From JBBKWJ01 sp037968895 (GTDB lineage: Bacteria > Actinomycetota > Acidimicrobiia > Acidimicrobiales > SZUA-35), in the NCBI GenBank assembly GCA_037968895.1, contig JBBKWJ010000054.1:1-6849 (forward strand): a stretch of 6,849 nt of DNA, given 5' to 3'. Positions 5,637 to 6,849 of the stretch are shown here, piece after piece. Numbering within the stretch: the first letter of the stretch is position 1; each line of letters starts with the position of its first letter. Position numbers and translations under genes: made by a program. Below the pieces are notes generated by a model, which was not told the DNA's origin, searched no databases, and saw nothing but the letters and a program-made list of their open reading frames with translations.

Positions 5637-6032
5637 TCAAACCGCATGCTCGCAGAGGCGGCTCGAGGAGATCCTCCGTCGCAGTTCTGGCCTCAGTCAC
5701 GCAGAGCACGAGGTCCTGCTTCGTTGCCAGCGGCCGCCAGAGTGTGAAACACGAATGCGGACGTCGAACGCTGTTTATCATTGCGACGCTCCCGCGTGAC
5801 TTGCGCTATCCCGGCCGCGATCAGGACCGAAGCAACCAGAACTGCGGTGATAGCAATGCTCAAGCCGGCGACCACCGAATACCATGCTCGCCGTTACTGC
5901 CTTGTGCCGAACGGTCAGGCGCGTGCGATTGGCGTGAAGTGATGCCATGTCCGCAATGAAATCGGTGGGTGGACGCGCAAGATCACTGTTCGGCTCCATC
6001 ACCGGACGAGTAGTAGCGAATCGACCAAATGT
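5637..6032. other. Stretch without a convincing gene between the TetR gene and mazEF
   Basis: No open frame here is convincing. The best is a 60-codon minus-strand frame (5875-5693, GTG start) whose N-terminus is a credible membrane segment (GLSIAITAVLVASVLIAAGI, about 4-23) followed by basic residues. It has no good ribosome site and an unremarkable C-terminal half, so it may be a short membrane protein, a relic, or chance. A 29-codon plus frame (5947-6036) starts MSAMKSVGGRARS. The weak hairpin GAGGA/TCCTC near 5670 has a two-base loop and is not a good terminator. Confidence 0.4.
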
Positions 6033-6042
6033 ATGACGTCAT
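6033..6042. promoter_or_regulatory. Palindrome ATGACGTCAT upstream of mazE
   Basis: This perfect 10-bp palindrome sits immediately upstream of the predicted -35 element of the toxin-antitoxin operon. Ribbon-helix-helix antitoxins bind short palindromes next to their own promoter, so it is a candidate autoregulatory operator. A second short palindrome, AGTACT (6065-6070), falls between the -35 and -10 elements. Confidence 0.4.
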
Positions 6043-6046
6043 GTTG

Positions 6047-6075
6047 TTGCAGTGTCTTACAATCAGTACTACACT
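6047..6075 (+). promoter_or_regulatory. Predicted leaderless promoter of the mazEF operon
   Basis: TTGCAG (6047-6052) and TACACT (6070-6075) are 17 bases apart. The -10 element ends seven bases before the ATG at 6083, so the expected transcript start is at or within a base of that ATG. No Shine-Dalgarno precedes the ATG, which supports leaderless translation, common in actinobacteria. If right, the upstream in-frame ATG at 6029 is not transcribed. Confidence 0.5.
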
Positions 6076-6082
6076 TTATCGT

Positions 6083-6313
6083 ATGGCTGTACTCAATTTT
6101 AGGACAGACGAACGCTCAGAGCGCGCTCTCGCCGAACTCACCGCCGACGGATCGACAACATCTGAGGCGATCCGCCAGGCGCTCGTGGACGCGGTCCGGC
6201 TACGCCGCCGCGAGCAGATGCGGGCCGAGTCTCTTGAACTGATGAACGATGATGATGATCGGGCTGAGAGCCGCCGAGTGTCTGGGGAGATGGACGAGCT
6301 CCGTGCGTGGTGA
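6083..6313 (+). CDS. mazE: MazE-like antitoxin (ribbon-helix-helix type)
   Basis: This encodes a 76-residue antitoxin. Residues 2-8 (AVLNFRT) form the expected DNA-binding strand. Two helices follow, about 9-22 (DERSERALAELTAD) and 25-42 (TTSEAIRQALVDAVRLRR), as in ribbon-helix-helix proteins. The C-terminal third is acidic and probably disordered when free (MNDDDDRAESRR, then SGEMDELRAW); this part would wrap the toxin and block its active site. The gene overlaps mazF by 11 bases, so the two are translationally coupled. The start at 6083 is chosen because the protein then begins at the RHH strand and the upstream promoter fits a leaderless transcript; an in-frame ATG at 6029 would add 18 unlikely residues. 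The MazE name rests mainly on the partner. Confidence 0.8.
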   Translation: MAVLNFRTDERSERALAELTADGSTTSEAIRQALVDAVRLRRREQMRAESLELMNDDDDRAESRRVSGEMDELRAW

Positions 6314-6617
6314 CATACACCGGCTTCGCGCCGCTCAATCGACTCGCGGGCACGAGCAACAAGGCGCGCGCTACGGAGTGATCGTGCAATCCGATGACCT
6401 GATGCTGTCGACGGTCCTAGTTGCACCAACCTCGCGCTCGTCGCCGGAACGGATCTTTCGACCGACGATAGTCGTCGGTGATTCCGAAACCCGAGTTCTG
6501 GTTGAGCAGACCTCTGCCGTTGCACCTGAACGACTCGGCGATTTCGTCGGGCGCTTGACCCACGACGAGATAGTCGCAGTGGACGACGCGTTGAGGCTCG
6601 TCCTTGAGCTTGACTAA
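6303..6617 (+). CDS. mazF: MazF-family endoribonuclease toxin
   Basis: This encodes a 104-residue toxin expected to cut single-stranded RNA at short specific sequences when its antitoxin is lost. It begins V-R-G-D-I-H, the usual start of the family, from a GTG codon inside the end of mazE. The conserved G-H-E-Q-Q-G-A-R-Y-G-V-I-V-Q-S-D block (16-31) includes Arg23, matching the catalytic Arg, and V-A-P-T-S (40-44) includes Thr43, matching the catalytic Thr. The C-terminal helix region (VLVEQTSAVAPERLGDFVGR, then LTHDEIVAVDDALRLVLEL) is complete, so the toxin looks intact. A GGACGAG sequence (6292-6298) just before the GTG may help initiation; coupling with mazE is more likely. The cleavage sequence cannot be predicted. 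Confidence 0.88.
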   Translation: MRGDIHRLRAAQSTRGHEQQGARYGVIVQSDDLMLSTVLVAPTSRSSPERIFRPTIVVGDSETRVLVEQTSAVAPERLGDFVGRLTHDEIVAVDDALRLVLELD

Positions 6618-6664
6618 CCGAGAACACTCGGGTGCTCGAACCTCGGGGCGGGTGCTGCCACCCG
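6618..6664 (+). terminator. Two hairpins directly after mazF
   Basis: CCGAG-AACA-CTCGG (6618-6631) starts at the base after the mazF stop. CGGGTG-CTGC-CACCCG (6649-6664) follows, then TCGTGTTT, a weak T-rich tail. Together they could end the mazEF transcript. The octamer CGGGTGCT occurs at 6629-6636 and 6649-6656, so CACCCG can pair with either copy. Part of this may instead belong to the left end of the insertion sequence that follows; its boundary is not visible. Confidence 0.45.
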
Positions 6665-6787
6665 TCGTGTTTGGGTTCGGTTGACCTCTGACAGGAACAT
6701 GCACTTTGGGGCTGATTCGTAAGGTGGTTGACGGCAGCTGCGCCCTCTGGCGGTCTCAAACGACAGAACCGCGCAGGAGGAACTTGG
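6665..6787 (+). other. Probable non-coding left end of an IS110-family element
   Basis: No gene is visible between mazF and the transposase start. GGTTGAC occurs twice (6679-6685 and 6726-6732), and CGCC-CTCT-GGCG (6741-6752) forms a short stem. In IS110-subgroup elements the non-coding stretch before the transposase encodes the bridge RNA that chooses target and donor DNA, and the space here is about the size seen for IS621 (a bridge RNA of 177 bases). The exact IS end is not identifiable without the right end or an empty site. Confidence 0.4.
6775..6780 (+). promoter_or_regulatory. Shine-Dalgarno of the IS110 transposase
   Basis: A perfect AGGAGG lies seven bases before the ATG at 6788. 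It is the strongest ribosome site on the plus strand of this window and fixes the transposase start. Confidence 0.8.
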
Positions 6788-6849
6788 ATGAATGGAACAG
6801 ATGCAGAGGTGTTCGTCGGGGTCGATATGGTCAAGACCGAGCACTACGC
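6788..6849 (+). mobile_element. IS110-family transposase, N-terminus only (cut by window end)
   Basis: The first 20 codons and two more bases are present. The protein begins MNGTDAEVFVGVDMVKTEHY. The F-V-G-V-D-x-x-K-x-x-H pattern is the first block of the DEDD (RuvC-like) catalytic domain of IS110-family recombinases, with Asp13 as the first acidic residue. These enzymes move the element through a circular intermediate, and those studied in detail are guided by an RNA encoded in the element's own non-coding end. The rest of the gene, the Tnp_IS116/IS110/IS902 C-terminal domain and the right end lie outside. The short visible length limits certainty, but motif, position and ribosome site agree. 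Confidence 0.72.

Noticed and set aside
5533..5781. Minus-strand frame overlapping the end of the TetR gene
   Set aside because: No domain and no start signal; antisense of a clear gene for part of its length.
6029..6082. N-terminal extension of the antitoxin from ATG 6029
   Set aside because: The added residues do not fit a ribbon-helix-helix start, and the predicted promoter lies inside this stretch.
6076..6834. Long minus-strand frame (252 codons) antisense to mazEF and the IS start
   Set aside because: It is Ser/Arg-rich with no recognisable domain and runs opposite two well-supported genes; a high-GC shadow frame.
1..6849. CRISPR array, tRNA, rRNA or other standard RNA gene
   Set aside because: No regularly spaced repeats, cloverleaf-type segments or rRNA-like sequence were recognised on either strand.

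Overview
The window reads as chromosomal accessory DNA from a high-GC bacterium, most likely an actinobacterium. The grounds are the codon use, antitoxin starts that look leaderless, an AfsR/cyclase-type regulator relic and a MazF toxin. A marine Acidimicrobiia-type host is a guess from the lipoprotein with a YHYH domain beside a secreted PQQ-type sugar dehydrogenase. No RNA gene or CRISPR array was recognised.

Layout. Positions 1-2634 hold two exported-protein genes on the minus strand: a PQQ-dependent sugar dehydrogenase-like protein (1381-2634), then a YHYH-domain lipoprotein (79-1293). The 87-base gap between them contains a 13-bp inverted repeat and a perfect TGTGA-N6-TCACA site of CRP/GlxR type. 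Positions 2711-3304 hold the relic of a large class III cyclase/ATPase/helical-repeat regulator, now in three frames with large deletions. Positions 3490-3896 hold a 59-residue antitoxin-like gene overlapping a broken partner gene.

From 3978 to 5636, an Asp-nucleophile alpha/beta hydrolase (minus) and a TetR-family regulator (plus) are divergent across a 96-base control region with an operator-like palindrome. This is the usual layout for a local repressor and its target. Positions 5637-6032 contain no convincing gene.

Positions 6083-6617 hold a complete MazEF-type toxin-antitoxin pair. The window ends inside the start of an IS110-family transposase (from 6788). The 170 bases between mazF and that transposase contain hairpins and competing repeats, and are where an IS110 bridge RNA would be expected if this is an IS110-subgroup element.

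The right part from about 2.7 kb looks like a turnover zone: a gutted regulator, one broken and one intact toxin-antitoxin-like locus, and a mobile element. The two strongest leads are the candidate IS110 non-coding end at 6618-6787 and the double palindromic control region at 1320-1362.
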